Shown here: positions 8,585 through 17,556 of the stretch, one piece after another
How positions within the stretch are numbered: position 1 is the first letter of the stretch
Layout: each line of letters begins with the position of its first letter
Assembly: GCA_018401115.1 (NCBI GenBank)
Contig: JAGYKX010000005.1
Span: 496,001-560,000, forward strand
From: Flavobacteriaceae bacterium
GTDB taxonomy: Bacteria > Bacteroidota > Bacteroidia > Flavobacteriales > Flavobacteriaceae
Reading direction: 5' to 3'
Length of the DNA: 64,000 nt
Translations under genes and position numbers: made by a program
The notes under the pieces: model-generated
Told to the model about the DNA's origin: nothing
The model's database searches: none
Seen by the model: the letters and a program-made list of their open reading frames with translations, nothing else

Positions 8585-9511
8585 TTACAACAAATTATTA
8601 TAACCTATTAAAAAACATATGGACCATAAAAAAGTAAGTAATGCTACTTTTTTAAGCTCTGGATCCAATAATGAAGGTGAAGTAGTTTTAAAAACTTTAA
8701 TCGCATGAAAAAGCAATGGTATAAAAACCAATAATGGCAATAAGTTTAAATAACTATCAAAAGAAAAATAGGCTGCTGCAAGACTGACTAGAAAAGCCAA
8801 GATCAAAAGTAATAAATGATATCTTTTACCCCATTTATACCCGAATTTAACCACTAGGGTATTCTTATTACTTAAACGGTCGTTTTCATGATCTCTCAAA
8901 TTATTGAGGTTAAGCACAGAAACACTTAAAGAACCTAGGACAACAGCTGGGAGTAAATCTAATGGAGAAATGTGAAAGGTGTATAAAAATTTACTTCCTA
9001 AAACGGAGACTAATCCAAAAAATAAAAAAACAAATAAGTCTCCAAAACCTTTATAACCGTAGGCGCTTCCCCCTACAGTATACCTAATTGCAGACCAGAT
9101 ACTGGCTATTCCCAAAATAAAAAACAACACAAAATAAGGCCAGTTAGACATACCGAAAGAGACCAACAACAATAATAAAACCGAAAAAAGGGATACTACA
9201 GACAAGCTAACTATGCCTATTTTTAATTGAGAAGAAGTTAAAAGTCCTAATTGCAATACCCTTTTAGGACCAAGCCTTTGATCATTATCTGTTCCTTTTA
9301 AACCATCCCCATAGTCATTAGCGAAATTAGAAATGACCTGAAACAATAAGGTACACCATAGCGAAAGAGCACCTATATATACGTTAAACGCCCCTTCACT
9401 TATGGCTAGAGCAGCACCTGCTATTATTCCAGAAAAGGATAAGGGTAGGGTTCTCAGTCTAGCTGCTTGCAACCATATTTTAAGTGAATTTGTATCAAAC
9501 GACATGCGCAA
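8585..9511 (-). CDS. menA: 1,4-Dihydroxy-2-naphthoate polyprenyltransferase (MenA)
   Basis: A 308-residue UbiA-family membrane enzyme with about eight or nine transmembrane helices. It attaches the polyprenyl tail to DHNA, giving demethylmenaquinone. Both Asp-rich prenyl-diphosphate binding motifs are present: NDYGDGLKGTD near residue 65 and LRDHENDRLS near 205. The ATG at 9511 or the Met two codons later (9505) may be the start. It follows the S1-domain gene by 11 bases and lies inside the men locus. Confidence 0.93.
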   Translation of the reverse strand: MRMSFDTNSLKIWLQAARLRTLPLSFSGIIAGAALAISEGAFNVYIGALSLWCTLLFQVISNFANDYGDGLKGTDNDQRLGPKRVLQLGLLTSSQLKIGIVSLSVVSLFSVLLLLLVSFGMSNWPYFVLFFILGIASIWSAIRYTVGGSAYGYKGFGDLFVFLFFGLVSVLGSKFLYTFHISPLDLLPAVVLGSLSVSVLNLNNLRDHENDRLSNKNTLVVKFGYKWGKRYHLLLLILAFLVSLAAAYFSFDSYLNLLPLLVFIPLLFHAIKVFKTTSPSLLDPELKKVALLTFLWSICFLIGYNNLL

Positions 9512-9522
9512 TATTTAAGGCT

Positions 9523-10359
9523 TTAAGCCTCTAGAAGGTATATTCCCTCTGAGGTTATTTTAATCGTTCTGTTTTTATAAAGAGTCCCTATGGCTTTTTT
9601 AAAAACCTTTTTACTCATTTCTAAATAAGCTTTTATTTCTTCCGGAGCAGATTTATCGTGAAGGGGTAAAAAACCCTTGTGGGCAGAAAGCAAGTCCAAT
9701 ACTTGTTTTGCAGCCGGTTCTAATACGGCTATACCAAGAGGTTGTAAACTAATGTCTAATTTAAAATCTTCTCGCTGTAATTTCACATAGGCAGTCAAAG
9801 TGTCTCCCACTGAGATAGGCTTAAAGACTTCATTATGGTACACCATGCCTTTGTGTTTATTTTCCACAATAACATCCCATCCAATATCTGATTGTCTGGT
9901 GACCAATATAGAAACAGCGTCACCTTGCTCATAATTAGCCGTACTATTGTCTAGAAACTTATCTAACTTATTAGATCCTACAAGTCTAAAAGTAAATGGA
10001 TCTAAATAGCAATAAACTACATAAGATTGACCCGCAACCATTTTTGACCTTTGCTCCTTAAAAGGGACCAATAGGTGTTTTTCTAGACCCCATTGCAGAA
10101 ATGCGCCAATAGCATTAACTTCCTCTACCCTTAAAAGTGCAAATGAATTTCTTTCTATATAAGGAACCAGGTTTGTAGCAACTGGTCTTTCATCATAATC
10201 TAAATAGCAAAAAACAGATAATTTATCTCCAATTTCCCAATCCTGAGGAACATACTTATTGGGTAACAAAATATCTGTGCCTTCGTTATCTCCAAGAAAT
10301 AAACCTACAGAAGTATCTCTTAGAATCTCTAATTCATTGAATTTACCGAGTACAATCAT
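9523..10359 (-). CDS. S1 RNA-binding domain protein, CvfB family
   Basis: A 278-residue soluble protein of the CvfB/YitL type: tandem S1-like beta barrels (about residues 1-60, 65-130 and 145-210) and a C-terminal winged-helix region that includes KKAIGTLYKNRTIKI. CvfB homologues bind RNA and affect virulence-gene expression in staphylococci, but no molecular role is known in Bacteroidota. It sits between menD and menA with its own TANNTTTG element upstream, so it may head a sub-operon with menA. Confidence 0.85.
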   Translation of the reverse strand: MIVLGKFNELEILRDTSVGLFLGDNEGTDILLPNKYVPQDWEIGDKLSVFCYLDYDERPVATNLVPYIERNSFALLRVEEVNAIGAFLQWGLEKHLLVPFKEQRSKMVAGQSYVVYCYLDPFTFRLVGSNKLDKFLDNSTANYEQGDAVSILVTRQSDIGWDVIVENKHKGMVYHNEVFKPISVGDTLTAYVKLQREDFKLDISLQPLGIAVLEPAAKQVLDLLSAHKGFLPLHDKSAPEEIKAYLEMSKKVFKKAIGTLYKNRTIKITSEGIYLLEA

Positions 10360-10373
10360 AATTATATAAAACG

Positions 10374-10381
10374 CAAAAATA
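10374..10381 (-). promoter_or_regulatory. Bacteroidota -7 element upstream of the S1-domain gene
   Basis: Minus-strand TATTTTTG matches TANNTTTG and lies 14 bases before the ATG at 10359. This would give a very short leader and a second promoter inside the men locus. Confidence 0.45.
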
Positions 10382-10439
10382 CAGTTAAAATAGCGGAAAC
10401 CGGTTTTTAACGTAGTTTAATTTAATAGATGAACCAAGA

Positions 10440-12230
10440 TTAATAATACGCTTTAAGCGTCATAAAGAAGTTAATTAAAACGCCTTCATTTTCTGTTCTA
10501 GGGGTTTTTACTTCCAAAAGGCTAGGCCCATTGTTTCTTTGAAAAAAAGTAGCTAATTCATTTGTTAAACTGTCTTTATCTTGAGCGCTATAATATTTAA
10601 ATCCGTGTAAGCTACAAAGGGCCTGGGCACTGAGGTCGTGAACCGTTTCAAAATAAGTCTTAAAATCTTCACTATCCGACTTTCCAGGCAATACCCTAAA
10701 AATACCTCCACCTTGATTGTTGATCAGAATAATCTTAAAATCCTTTGGAGTGTACTTATTCCACAAACCATTGCTGTCGTAAAAGAATCCCAGATCACCT
10801 GTAACCAATGTTGTTTGCACTTGGGAAGCCACACTAGCACCTATGGCTGTAGCAGTACTCCCATCAATCCCAGAAGTTCCTCTATTACAGTACACGGTTA
10901 CAGAAGATTTCACAGAAAATAATTGTGCATACCTTATAGTTGCACTATTGGATAAATGCAATATCGTTTTGTTCGGTATGGCTTTTAATAAATGATAAAA
11001 CGCATAAAAATCCGAAAAAGGACAAGAGGCTGTATAGGTGTCAATGTGTGCCTTATAACTATTTTTGTAGCGAAGTGCTCTTTTTTTTGGTGTGTCAATC
11101 GTAGGTATTTCTTGAGAAATAGGCTTGTGGAAAGCTGGACTAAAAAATGCATCGGCCGTAGGCCTAAAACAAGTGAAATTGGTAAAAAAAGGATTCACAA
11201 CGATCTCATTTTGTATCTGCCAATGTAGTTTTGGGGCGTGTTGGTTTAAGAAATTTTTTATTTTTTTTGAAACTACTGCCCCACCTATAGTCACCAAAAG
11301 ATCTGGCGATAAGGCATGCCCAATAGCTTCCGCGTCCAAGTGAGTTTCCATTGGGGCAATAATATTATCTATACTGTCAATAAATTCTGGATGGTGCACA
11401 TTAGAGGTGGTTTCTGTAAAAACCAATACTCTAGGATCATTAGAAAACCATTGCACCAATTCATTGGACAAATAATCCGGTGCATTTGGATACAAAACAC
11501 CTACAATAACCATAATTCGTTTTGCGCCATCCCATACAGCCTTTAATTCAGGGTCAGAGAGTGTTTTATACACGGCTTCACTGTCTGAATGAGACACATA
11601 TGCTTCTGTAACCAGAGGCGCTAAAGCACATTCATACAAAGGAGCTTCTTGATATAGTGGCTCTTCGAAAGGGGTGTTTAAATGAATGGGTCTATTGGTA
11701 GCTTTTAACTGACTAAATGCTGTAGCTAATAAAGCGTGATTTTTGTGGCTAATGACTTCTTGAGTATATTGTAAGTTCTCGGGCATAAAGCGATTGTAAC
11801 GCTCCTTAGCATGAGAAGCATCTTGAATTAATGGGGTAGAAAACACTACGTGCTTGCCATAAACACCCTCTTGCTTAATGGTTTGTCCATAGCCCTTACC
11901 TATGAGATAAGAAGGCCTGTCTGCAGAAATTACGATCAGCGGAATTCCTGAATAATAGGCCTCCGAAACCGCGGGATAATAATTCAATAACGCACTTCCT
12001 GAGGTACACACTAATACGGTGGGTTCCTGATTTCTTTGCGCTAAGCCCAAGGCAAAAAATCCAGCAGCGCGTTCATCTACAATACTATAGCAATCAAAAA
12101 AGGGGTCTGCTAGAAAACTGATGGTCAATGGAGCGTTTCTAGATCCGGGAGATATAACTATCCTAGAAATACCCTGTGCTTTACAATGTAAAACAACAGT
12201 TTGCGCTAAAGGAATACTAGAGTATTGCAT
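10440..12230 (-). CDS. menD: 2-Succinyl-5-enolpyruvyl-6-hydroxy-3-cyclohexene-1-carboxylate synthase (MenD)
   Basis: A 596-residue thiamine-diphosphate enzyme that joins isochorismate and 2-oxoglutarate in menaquinone synthesis. The N-terminal domain shows ISPGSRNAPL and the conserved DERAAGFFALG. The C-terminal domain carries the ThDP/Mg site, with GDLGFFYDSNGLW as the GDxx...N motif. Length is slightly above the typical 555-580. It lies 50 bases after menF and shares its strand. Antisense open frames inside it look like shadows. A TACTTTTG match starts only 5 bases upstream of the ATG, so a near-leaderless message is possible. Confidence 0.95.
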   Translation of the reverse strand: MQYSSIPLAQTVVLHCKAQGISRIVISPGSRNAPLTISFLADPFFDCYSIVDERAAGFFALGLAQRNQEPTVLVCTSGSALLNYYPAVSEAYYSGIPLIVISADRPSYLIGKGYGQTIKQEGVYGKHVVFSTPLIQDASHAKERYNRFMPENLQYTQEVISHKNHALLATAFSQLKATNRPIHLNTPFEEPLYQEAPLYECALAPLVTEAYVSHSDSEAVYKTLSDPELKAVWDGAKRIMVIVGVLYPNAPDYLSNELVQWFSNDPRVLVFTETTSNVHHPEFIDSIDNIIAPMETHLDAEAIGHALSPDLLVTIGGAVVSKKIKNFLNQHAPKLHWQIQNEIVVNPFFTNFTCFRPTADAFFSPAFHKPISQEIPTIDTPKKRALRYKNSYKAHIDTYTASCPFSDFYAFYHLLKAIPNKTILHLSNSATIRYAQLFSVKSSVTVYCNRGTSGIDGSTATAIGASVASQVQTTLVTGDLGFFYDSNGLWNKYTPKDFKIILINNQGGGIFRVLPGKSDSEDFKTYFETVHDLSAQALCSLHGFKYYSAQDKDSLTNELATFFQRNNGPSLLEVKTPRTENEGVLINFFMTLKAYY

Positions 12231-12280
12231 AGTAACAAAAGTAGGTGCTAATCATTAAATTAAAAAAAATAGGTGGTGTA

Positions 12281-13417
12281 TTAAATGACTTTTTTTATAG
12301 TTTGGGCTTTTAATAAGGTCTCTTCCCATTCTTTCTCCGGAAGGGAGCTAGAAGTAATTCCTGAGCCCACGAAAACAGTTGCTACTCCGGATAGATATTC
12401 CATACACCTTAGATTGACATATAAATCTGCCTCAATAGCAAGCGAATCCTTAAAACCTAAAGAGGGTTGGGCCAAATGGGTGTGCACAAGACCTAAGTAG
12501 CCCGCGTAAAATTTGCGATCCATAGCTTCATTTTGCTGTATAAAATCATGCGCTTTATCTCTAGGAAGTCCACAAACGGCTGGTGAAGGGTGTAACGCGT
12601 CTATTAATTCAGTCAGTGATTTAGGGCCTATTTGAGCCACATTAATATCTGTTTTAAGATGAGATACTTGGGCTGCATTCACCTGATATGTATTAGTTTT
12701 ATTTACCTCAAGGCCTATGGCGGTGAGTCGTGTTTCAATATCTAGGGCAACCATTGCTTGCTCCTCAATCTCTTTTGAAGTCCATTTTTTAGAAAACAAT
12801 GCAGTAGAGGCAGCATCCCTTTTAATGGTTCCTGCTAAAGCAGCTGTTTGTAGGGATTTATTTTCTATTCGCAACAAACGCTCAGGAGTAGCACCTATCC
12901 AAATGCCCAAGGCGGGGTGATGCCATAAATAACAAAAAGCACTATCGTAACTGGCCAATAAACCTTCAAATATGGTAATAGGAGTCTTGTTTGTTTCAAA
13001 AGAAGCAGCACGCGCTAATACTACCTTTTTAAATTGATTGCGCCCAATCTCATCCAAGGCGCTTTGCACTAAATTCACATGGGCTACTCTTAAAGTGTCC
13101 AAATATTCAGACACATTAGTATACACTTTTTTATGCACCTCCAAAGGCACTTTTTTTTGGCTTGCAGAAGAAATTATTGGCTTAAAAGTAGCGCTCATAT
13201 AGCCATCAGGCTTTAATAAGTAAGGCGCTTTTTCATGAGAATATGTGGCCATGACAAAACCAAAAGCGGCATCAGAGGTTAAATGATCTAGTGCGTCTGT
13301 CTCTTGCCACAGCAAGTGAACTTGAGCCTCATTTGGAGATTTAAAAGCTACAAAAGGCAATCCCTTATTTAAAAAACGCGCTATATTATTTAATAGATCC
13401 TCTATTGCGTAGGTCAT
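12281..13417 (-). CDS. menF: Isochorismate synthase (MenF/EntC type)
   Basis: A 378-residue chorismate-binding enzyme converting chorismate to isochorismate, the first step of menaquinone synthesis. The catalytic half shows KKVVLARA, GATPERLLRI, AALAGTIKRD, HPSPAVCGLPRDKA and the final GSGITSSSLPEKEWEET, all in the expected order. It is shorter than E. coli MenF because the N-terminal domain is reduced, which is common in Bacteroidota. It starts 5 bases after the thioesterase stop and is followed by menD, so these three genes form a tight unit. Confidence 0.93.
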   Translation of the reverse strand: MTYAIEDLLNNIARFLNKGLPFVAFKSPNEAQVHLLWQETDALDHLTSDAAFGFVMATYSHEKAPYLLKPDGYMSATFKPIISSASQKKVPLEVHKKVYTNVSEYLDTLRVAHVNLVQSALDEIGRNQFKKVVLARAASFETNKTPITIFEGLLASYDSAFCYLWHHPALGIWIGATPERLLRIENKSLQTAALAGTIKRDAASTALFSKKWTSKEIEEQAMVALDIETRLTAIGLEVNKTNTYQVNAAQVSHLKTDINVAQIGPKSLTELIDALHPSPAVCGLPRDKAHDFIQQNEAMDRKFYAGYLGLVHTHLAQPSLGFKDSLAIEADLYVNLRCMEYLSGVATVFVGSGITSSSLPEKEWEETLLKAQTIKKVI

Positions 13418-13422
13418 ACCAA

Positions 13423-13839
13423 TTAGTTTCTTGGAAGGGCAATAGTGGTTAGCTTGTTGACAGATATTAATTGACCCGCTTCATCCGTAATTTTTATATC
13501 CCATAATTGCGTTGTTCTCCCTTTGTGAAGTACTGTGGCTTTAGCATAAACAAAACCAGAAGCAATACTTTTAACGTGGTTTGCAGCAATTTCTATGCCC
13601 CTAACTTTATAATTTTTAGCATCTAAAAACAAGAAGGATGCCGCACTGCCTACACTCTCTGCAAGAGCCACCATGGCGCCACCATGCAATACACCGTCTG
13701 GCTGGTGCACTTTTGGCCCCACAGGCATTTTGGCCGTTAAAAAATCTTCCCCAACGTCTACATAAGAAATATCAAGTGTTTCCATTAAAGTATTGGAGCA
13801 CCTATCATTACACGCTTTAAGAATGGTTACTTTGTCCAT
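13423..13839 (-). CDS. Hotdog thioesterase, probable DHNA-CoA thioesterase (MenI-like)
   Basis: A 138-residue PaaI/YdiI-type hotdog-fold thioesterase from the Met at 13839; a longer frame to 13863 adds eight residues and is less likely. The QPDGVLHGGAMVALAES segment places His52-Gly-Gly and the catalytic Glu61 exactly as in E. coli YdiI/MenI, and NHVKS and KLTTIAL also match that enzyme. Lying 5 bases before menF, it most likely hydrolyses 1,4-dihydroxy-2-naphthoyl-CoA, the step between MenB and MenA. PaaI phenylacetate thioesterase is the main alternative, but no paa genes are here. Confidence 0.82.
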   Translation of the reverse strand: MDKVTILKACNDRCSNTLMETLDISYVDVGEDFLTAKMPVGPKVHQPDGVLHGGAMVALAESVGSAASFLFLDAKNYKVRGIEIAANHVKSIASGFVYAKATVLHKGRTTQLWDIKITDEAGQLISVNKLTTIALPRN

Positions 13840-13887
13840 GTTTTTTTTAGTAAAATTAAACAATAATAAAGGACTGACACAATTGTA

Positions 13888-13895
13888 TATCTTTG
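13888..13895 (+). promoter_or_regulatory. Bacteroidota -7 element for the GNAT gene at 13917
   Basis: TATCTTTG is an exact TANNTTTG match, 21 bases before the ATG. Confidence 0.5.
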
Positions 13896-13916
13896 ATTTA
13901 ACTAATATTTATATCT

Positions 13917-14459
13917 ATGTTACCATTAGAAAACCATTGGGTTCGTTTAGATCCCTTAAGTACAAGTCATACAGACGATCTTTGGGAGGTTGTAAAAGAT
14001 TTAGATATTTATAAATACAGCCCAAATGACCTGAGCACAAAAGATCAATTAGCCGCTTATATAGCCTTAGCTGTAGCGAACGAAGCGGCTGGGAAAGACA
14101 TTCCCTTTGCGATTTTCAACAAAATATCTCAAAAATATGTAGGTAGCACCAGGTTTGGATACATAGATCCATACCATAAAACACTTCATATAGGTTGGAC
14201 TTGGTTGGCAAAAGAAGTTCAGGGTACAGGGCTCAACAGCGCCTTAAAACACCTCATGCTTTCGCATGCATTTAAGGCCATGAAAATGCGGAAAGTTATT
14301 TTTAGGGTAGACGCACTCAATATAAGATCCAGAAAGGCGGTAGAGAAACTTGGGGCAACACTAGAGGGAATTCTTAAAGAAGATGTGTTTGTAGCCCAAA
14401 AAAGAATTAGAGACACCTGTTGTTATGCCATATTCTCTCAAGATTACTCCTCAAAATAA
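13917..14459 (+). CDS. GNAT N-acetyltransferase, RimJ/RimL-like
   Basis: A 180-residue acetyltransferase. The N-terminal strand with LEGxx-like NHWVRLDPLS resembles RimJ/RimL and spermidine-type enzymes. The acetyl-CoA loop is in EVQGTGLNSALK (about residues 99-110), followed by NIRSRKAVEKLGATLEG, the typical motif of this subgroup. The substrate is unknown; N-terminal protein or small-molecule amines are both plausible. It is divergent from the thioesterase/men unit, and its 3' end overlaps the converging gene at 14444 by 16 bases. Confidence 0.88.
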   Translation: MLPLENHWVRLDPLSTSHTDDLWEVVKDLDIYKYSPNDLSTKDQLAAYIALAVANEAAGKDIPFAIFNKISQKYVGSTRFGYIDPYHKTLHIGWTWLAKEVQGTGLNSALKHLMLSHAFKAMKMRKVIFRVDALNIRSRKAVEKLGATLEGILKEDVFVAQKRIRDTCCYAIFSQDYSSK

Positions 14460-15358
14460 ATAATCTTTCTGGTCGTGTAAGTATTGTCTGGGGTAGTAAT
14501 TTTTTTAATCCAATTTTTAAAAGGACTCCCATCTAATTGGTATAAATTTTTCTTTGTTTGACGCACTACACCCCTTTCAAAAATCTGTTCAATTGGGTGG
14601 TTATTACTGTTGTATTTTGTCCTTACGGACGATGTCTTTATGGGGGTATACAAACTGTCTCTTTTATCATAAATGGTGTTGTGAAATTCAATTTCTAAGC
14701 CTTTTTTATTGAACATTCGTTGTTCCATGGAGCTGGGCATTCCGTTGTCAAATTCCTTTATGTTCAACTGAGTCAAAGTTCCACCAGCCTTAAAAAAAAT
14801 AGAATCTACTTGCTTTAAAGGCAAACTGTCTTGCCAATAAGCGGTAGATTTTTTGGTGCCCAAAGAATCCCAGTCATGGGTAATTAAAGTAATAAAACGC
14901 CCCTGAGTATTTGTTCTCACCACTCTAGTTAACTGCCCGATACTATCATAACGATAAATAAATTGCGCTACAAAAGTTCTGTCATAACCAATGATTTTCT
15001 CTTTGATTTTATCTTGTGGCACGCTGTCATAACTATAAAAATTTGCCATTGAAGTGGCTTTATCCAACTCCCCATTGACATAATTTTCTACCCTTCGCTC
15101 TACAAGCTTGTTTTTTTCATATTTGTAGTAGGTGGTCTCACTGTCATTTTCTCCAAAAACGGTTGCTGCTTCTATCAGCTGGCCAGTTTTGTTAAATTGG
15201 TATTGCTCTTGTCCGTATTTTGTAAACACAAAACACGATTTCACAGGGCCTTTTAGATCAAAATCTGACCGGTCATAAGTGATTATTTCTTGAGACCACA
15301 CCATTATATGGGTGAAAAGAAACCCTATAAAAAAAGACATTCTGAAATGACATTGCAT
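14444..15358 (-). CDS. Secreted YD/RHS-like repeat hypothetical protein
   Basis: A 304-residue protein with an N-terminal hydrophobic export signal ending near MVWSQ; the start may be either Met1 or Met7. The mature part is a chain of short beta-type units of the form tyrosine, a few residues, 'G ... L' turns (for example YGQEQYQFNKTGQLI, YRYDSIGQLTRV, MFNKKGLEIEF), resembling YD or MORN-like repeats. I do not recognise a named family and assign no function. The gene is transcribed toward GNAT and overlaps its end. It lies downstream of dnaK but beyond that gene's terminator. Confidence 0.75.
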   Translation of the reverse strand: MQCHFRMSFFIGFLFTHIMVWSQEIITYDRSDFDLKGPVKSCFVFTKYGQEQYQFNKTGQLIEAATVFGENDSETTYYKYEKNKLVERRVENYVNGELDKATSMANFYSYDSVPQDKIKEKIIGYDRTFVAQFIYRYDSIGQLTRVVRTNTQGRFITLITHDWDSLGTKKSTAYWQDSLPLKQVDSIFFKAGGTLTQLNIKEFDNGMPSSMEQRMFNKKGLEIEFHNTIYDKRDSLYTPIKTSSVRTKYNSNNHPIEQIFERGVVRQTKKNLYQLDGSPFKNWIKKITTPDNTYTTRKIIYFEE

Positions 15359-15381
15359 GCTGTAAAGGTAGTGTATTCAAC

Positions 15382-15412
15382 AAAAAAAGGCAGCCTAACG
15401 GCTGCCTTTTTA
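15382..15412. terminator. Rho-independent terminator after dnaK (bidirectional shape)
   Basis: A perfect 7-bp stem GGCAGCC / GGCTGCC (15389-15395 and 15400-15406) with a TAAC loop, flanked by an A run on the left and a T run on the right. It lies 20 bases beyond the dnaK stop on the minus strand. Confidence 0.9.
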
Positions 15413-15431
15413 TAGTGTAAATGAAAAGTAA

Positions 15432-17339
15432 TTATTTTACTTCTTCAAAATCTACATCTTCTACATTATCTGCATCTGCACTCGCATTAGGCTGAGAACC
15501 AGCAGCACCAGCGTCTCCACCTGCAGCACCAGCTTCTGCCTGAGCTTTATACATTTCTTCAGAAGCAGCTTTCCAAGCCTCGTTAATTTTATCTAAAGCT
15601 GGCGTTATTTGTGCCAAGTCTTTAGTTTCAAAAGCTTTTTTAAGCTCCTCTAAAGCAGCCTCAATTGGAGCTTTTTTATCTTCTGAAAGCTTTTCTCCAA
15701 ATTCTTTGAGTTGCTTCTCAGTTTGGAAAATCATTCCGTCTGCCTCGTTGAGTTTGTCTACTGTTTCTTTTGCTTTCTTATCAGACTCTGCATTGGCCTC
15801 TGCCTCTGCTTTCATCTTCTTAATTTCCTCTTCTGTTAAACCAGAAGAAGCTTCTATTCTAATGTCTTGTGTCTTATTAGTGGCTTTATCTGTAGCAGAT
15901 ACTTTAATAATACCATTGGCGTCAATATCGAAGGTTACTTCAATTTGAGGTGTACCACGCTGTGCAGGTGGAATACCATCTAAATGAAATCTACCGATGG
16001 TTTTATTGTCCGTAGCCATAGGTCTTTCTCCTTGTAATACATGTATTTCAACCGATGGCTGATTATCTGCAGCAGTAGAGAAAACTTGTGATTTCTTAGT
16101 AGGAATAGTTGTATTAGATTCTATTAGCTTAGTAAAGACACCCCCCATAGTTTCAATACCTAATGAGAGTGGCGTAACGTCTAATAACAATACATCTTTA
16201 ACATCTCCAGTTAATACACCTCCTTGAATGGCTGCTCCAACGGCAACTACTTCATCAGGGTTTACCCCTTTAGAAGGCTTCTTACCAAAAAACGCCTCAA
16301 CAGCGTCTTGAACAGCAGGAATTCTTGTAGAACCTCCCACTAAGATAATTTCATCTATATCACTTTTAGATAAACCAGCAGATTTAAGCGCAGACTCACA
16401 AGGTGCTATAGTTCTTTTTACCAAATCTTCAATTAATTGATCAAACTTCGCTTTGGTAAGGGTTCTCACTAAGTGTTTAGGTCCTGAAGCAGTAGCAGTT
16501 ACATAAGGAAGATTAATTTCTGTCTGAGCAGAAGAAGATAATTCAATCTTCGCTTTCTCAGCAGCCTCTCTCAATCTTTGAAGCGCCATAGCGTCTTTTC
16601 TTAGATCTATATCTTCTTCAGATTTAAACTCGTCTGCCATCCAATCAATGATTTTCTGGTCTACGTCATCTCCACCTAAGTGTGTATCTCCATCAGTCGC
16701 TAAAACTTCAAAAACACCATCTCCTAATTCTAGGATAGAAACATCATGAGTTCCTCCACCGAAATCGAAAACAACAATTTTTTGTTCCACATCTTTTTTA
16801 TCCAAACCGTAAGCCAAAGAGGCTGCAGTAGGCTCATTAATAATACGCTCAACGGTTAAACCAGCAATTTCACCTGCTTCTTTGGTCGCTTGCCTTTGGG
16901 CGTCATTAAAATATGCTGGAACTGTAATGACAGCTCTAGACACAGACTGACCAAGGTAGTCCTCAGCGGTCTTTTTCATTTTTTGAAGGATCATAGCAGA
17001 CAATTCTTGCGGCGTATATAAACGTCCGTCTATGTCTACTCTAGGCGTGTCGTTGTCTCCTTTTAATACTTTGTAAGGCACACGTCCAGCTTCTTTACTA
17101 GATTCTGAGAATTTATTTCCCATAAATCGCTTAATAGAATAGATGGTTTTGTGAGGGTTAGTCACTGCTTGTCTTTTAGCAGGATCTCCTACTTTAATTT
17201 CACCACCTTCTACAAAGGCTATTACAGAAGGAGTTGTTCTTTTTCCCTCAGCGTTTGGAATTACAACAGGCTCATTACCCTCCATTACGGAAACACAAGA
17301 GTTTGTTGTTCCTAAATCTATTCCGATAATTTTACTCAT
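15432..17339 (-). CDS. dnaK: Molecular chaperone DnaK (Hsp70)
   Basis: A 635-residue Hsp70 that folds and refolds cytoplasmic proteins using ATP. Visible are the N-terminal [12 protein letters not shown] phosphate loop, the [13 protein letters not shown] and [11 protein letters not shown] nucleotide-binding motifs, the [12 protein letters not shown] segment, the [15 protein letters not shown] linker, the substrate domain and an alanine/glycine-rich tail ending [10 protein letters not shown]. One odd residue is His in GGTHD, where Phe is usual (GGTFD). No grpE or dnaJ is adjacent. It is a single-gene unit with an elaborate upstream region (17391-17496) and its own terminator. Confidence 0.99.
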   Translation of the reverse strand: MSKIIGIDLGTTNSCVSVMEGNEPVVIPNAEGKRTTPSVIAFVEGGEIKVGDPAKRQAVTNPHKTIYSIKRFMGNKFSESSKEAGRVPYKVLKGDNDTPRVDIDGRLYTPQELSAMILQKMKKTAEDYLGQSVSRAVITVPAYFNDAQRQATKEAGEIAGLTVERIINEPTAASLAYGLDKKDVEQKIVVFDFGGGTHDVSILELGDGVFEVLATDGDTHLGGDDVDQKIIDWMADEFKSEEDIDLRKDAMALQRLREAAEKAKIELSSSAQTEINLPYVTATASGPKHLVRTLTKAKFDQLIEDLVKRTIAPCESALKSAGLSKSDIDEIILVGGSTRIPAVQDAVEAFFGKKPSKGVNPDEVVAVGAAIQGGVLTGDVKDVLLLDVTPLSLGIETMGGVFTKLIESNTTIPTKKSQVFSTAADNQPSVEIHVLQGERPMATDNKTIGRFHLDGIPPAQRGTPQIEVTFDIDANGIIKVSATDKATNKTQDIRIEASSGLTEEEIKKMKAEAEANAESDKKAKETVDKLNEADGMIFQTEKQLKEFGEKLSEDKKAPIEAALEELKKAFETKDLAQITPALDKINEAWKAASEEMYKAQAEAGAAGGDAGAAGSQPNASADADNVEDVDFEEVK

Positions 17340-17390
17340 GTCAATATATTTATTTTGTTTGCAATCCTTTTAAAGTTCCCCTATCCTATT

Positions 17391-17496
17391 TCAAGTATTA
17401 TGCCATGATAAAATTGCTGACAAGCTGACAGTTTTATGTTTGTCAACCTTTAAAAAAGGTAACTTCTTGACAGAAAAACCGAAAGAAATCTGTCAA
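17391..17496 (-). promoter_or_regulatory. dnaK upstream region with a sigma-54-like element and TGACA/TGTCA repeats
   Basis: On the minus strand the bases at 17405-17391 read TGGCATAATACTTGA. This has GG and GA with the 10-base spacing of a sigma-54 -24/-12 promoter; the consensus ends GC, so one key base differs. Upstream lie TGACA at 17418-17422 and 17426-17430, TGTCA at 17441-17445, and an 8-bp inverted repeat TTGACAGA / TCTGTCAA at 17467-17474 and 17489-17496. No CIRCE element or clear TANNTTTG box is seen. The cluster is a candidate stress-control region; the regulator is unknown. Confidence 0.5.
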
Positions 17497-17556
17497 AAAA
17501 GGTGGAATTGAATTGTGCTTTTTACGGAAGGGTGATGTGATAGCAAGTACAATATA

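Noticed and set aside
10638-11546. Several plus-strand open frames of 70-94 codons
   Set aside because: They are antisense shadows within menD, which is intact and fully explained.
12236-12243. TACTTTTG match 5 bases before menD as a promoter
   Set aside because: It is too close to the ATG for a confident call and menF is only 50 bases upstream on the same strand; mentioned only in the menD entry.
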